A stretch of DNA of 7,118 bases from CAIOZW01 sp049317725 (GTDB taxonomy: Bacteria; Acidobacteriota; Blastocatellia; RBC074), in NCBI GenBank assembly GCA_049317725.1, contig JBMOHS010000191.1, positions 1 through 7,118 on the forward strand, written 5' to 3'. Below the pieces are notes generated by a model. The model ran no database searches. It had not been told where the DNA came from and saw only the letters and a program-made list of their open reading frames with translations. Positions within the stretch are counted from its first letter, which is position 1, and every line of letters begins with the position of its first letter. Below, piece after piece: positions 6,764 through 7,118 of the stretch. Both the position numbers and the translations under genes were made by a program.

Positions 6764-6876
6764 ACAGTTATCCCTACTCCTCAGGAGGTTGAAGTGAAGC
6801 TTCGAAAGATGTGGCTTCAGTGAACGGCTACAATGAAGGCATGTTTTCGGACGCTCTGGTGAGCGGCTTCAGCAAT

Positions 6877-6887
6877 TGATACTTACC
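6877..6887. repeat. Direct repeat TGATACTTACC, copy 1
   Basis: TGATACTTACC here recurs exactly, in the same orientation, at 7036-7046, 159 bp further on. The bases before it are similar in the two copies (CAATTGAT and AAACTGAT). Between the copies lie the octamer array and an 8-bp hairpin, so this may mark the edge of a small repeat element, but no inverted ends are seen. Confidence 0.6.
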
Positions 6888-6923
6888 TGCTCTCGAACGA
6901 TCTGAAAACGACCTCGCAACCAT

Positions 6924-6957
6924 CCAGTATGCCAGTATGCCAGTGTGCCAGTATGCC
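6924..6957 (+). repeat. Four tandem CCAGTATG octamers
   Basis: CCAGTATG occupies 6924-6931, 6932-6939 and 6948-6955, with the variant CCAGTGTG at 6940-6947 and a trailing CC. The period is 8, so each reading frame cycles every 24 bases, which creates repetitive Tyr-Trp-His peptides on the minus strand that are not genuine proteins. Confidence 0.88.
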
Positions 6958-6991
6958 TTTGCGCATAATGTGCACTGTATGCGGCCAGTGG

Positions 6992-7025
<34 letters not shown>

Positions 7026-7035
7026 ATGTACAAAC

Positions 7036-7046
7036 TGATACTTACC
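7036..7046. repeat. Direct repeat TGATACTTACC, copy 2
   Basis: This is the second exact copy of the 11-bp motif at 6877-6887. CTGCT follows both copies, directly after one (TGCTC) and seven bases later after the other, hinting at a degenerate longer repeat. Confidence 0.6.
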
Positions 7047-7077
7047 CATTCCCTGCTGATTTGCAAGGGGGCCAGAG

Positions 7078-7117
7078 AAAAAAGTCCGATCAATGAAATT
7101 CCAGAGCCCTTGATCGG
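7078..7117 (-). terminator. Intrinsic terminator of a minus-strand gene beyond the right edge
   Basis: On the minus strand CCGATCAA (7117-7110) pairs perfectly with TTGATCGG (7093-7086) around a 16-base loop, and is followed by AC and six T (7083-7078). This is a canonical stem plus U-tract layout. It implies a gene transcribed leftward that ends just past 7118, and it separates that gene from the RNA-binding protein gene, which therefore needs its own promoter. Confidence 0.6.
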
Positions 7118-7118
7118 G

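Overview
The window looks like a piece of a fairly GC-rich chromosome from an Acidobacteriota bacterium, probably of the Solibacter/Bryobacter type. The main reason is the large TonB-dependent receptor with an N-terminal carboxypeptidase-regulatory-like domain, a family greatly expanded in that phylum. The C-terminal fragment at the left edge also resembles, from memory only, a protein family I associate with the same group. No phylogenetic marker is present, so the assignment is an inference.

Layout, left to right. Bases 1-446 (+) hold the C-terminal part of an unnamed protein. Bases 447-670 are non-coding and carry two facing arrays of 9-bp repeats (seven ATAGG-type units, then six CCTAT-type units), which together make a large imperfect inverted repeat ending right beside the ribosome binding site of the next gene. 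Bases 671-4129 (+) encode a 1152-residue Oar/Cna-B-type TonB-dependent outer-membrane receptor. Bases 4130-4278 separate two convergent genes and hold a 12-bp perfect hairpin and a three-unit TTTGTGGGG array. Everything to the right is on the minus strand: a histidine-phosphatase family enzyme (4279-4905), a RhlE-type DEAD-box RNA helicase (5050-6279) and a small RRM/glycine-rich RNA-binding protein (6404-6763). Bases 6764-7118 contain no gene. They hold an octamer array, a repeated 11-bp motif, a small hairpin, and at the edge an intrinsic terminator of a minus-strand gene that lies outside the window.

Functionally, the minus-strand trio reads in the order RNA-binding protein, RNA helicase, phosphatase. 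The first two make a plausible RNA-remodelling pair: RRM proteins with Gly-rich tails and RhlE-like helicases are both often linked to cold or RNA-structure stress. A strong 15-bp hairpin between them could set their relative expression. The phosphatase sits after another hairpin and may be transcribed separately. The receptor is alone, with no SusD-like partner or TonB/ExbBD genes in view, so its substrate cannot be told.

I do not see a clearly new multi-gene system. The most unusual material is non-coding: three different short-period (8 or 9 bp) tandem arrays confined to intergenic DNA, one of which forms a long potential hairpin next to the receptor's start.
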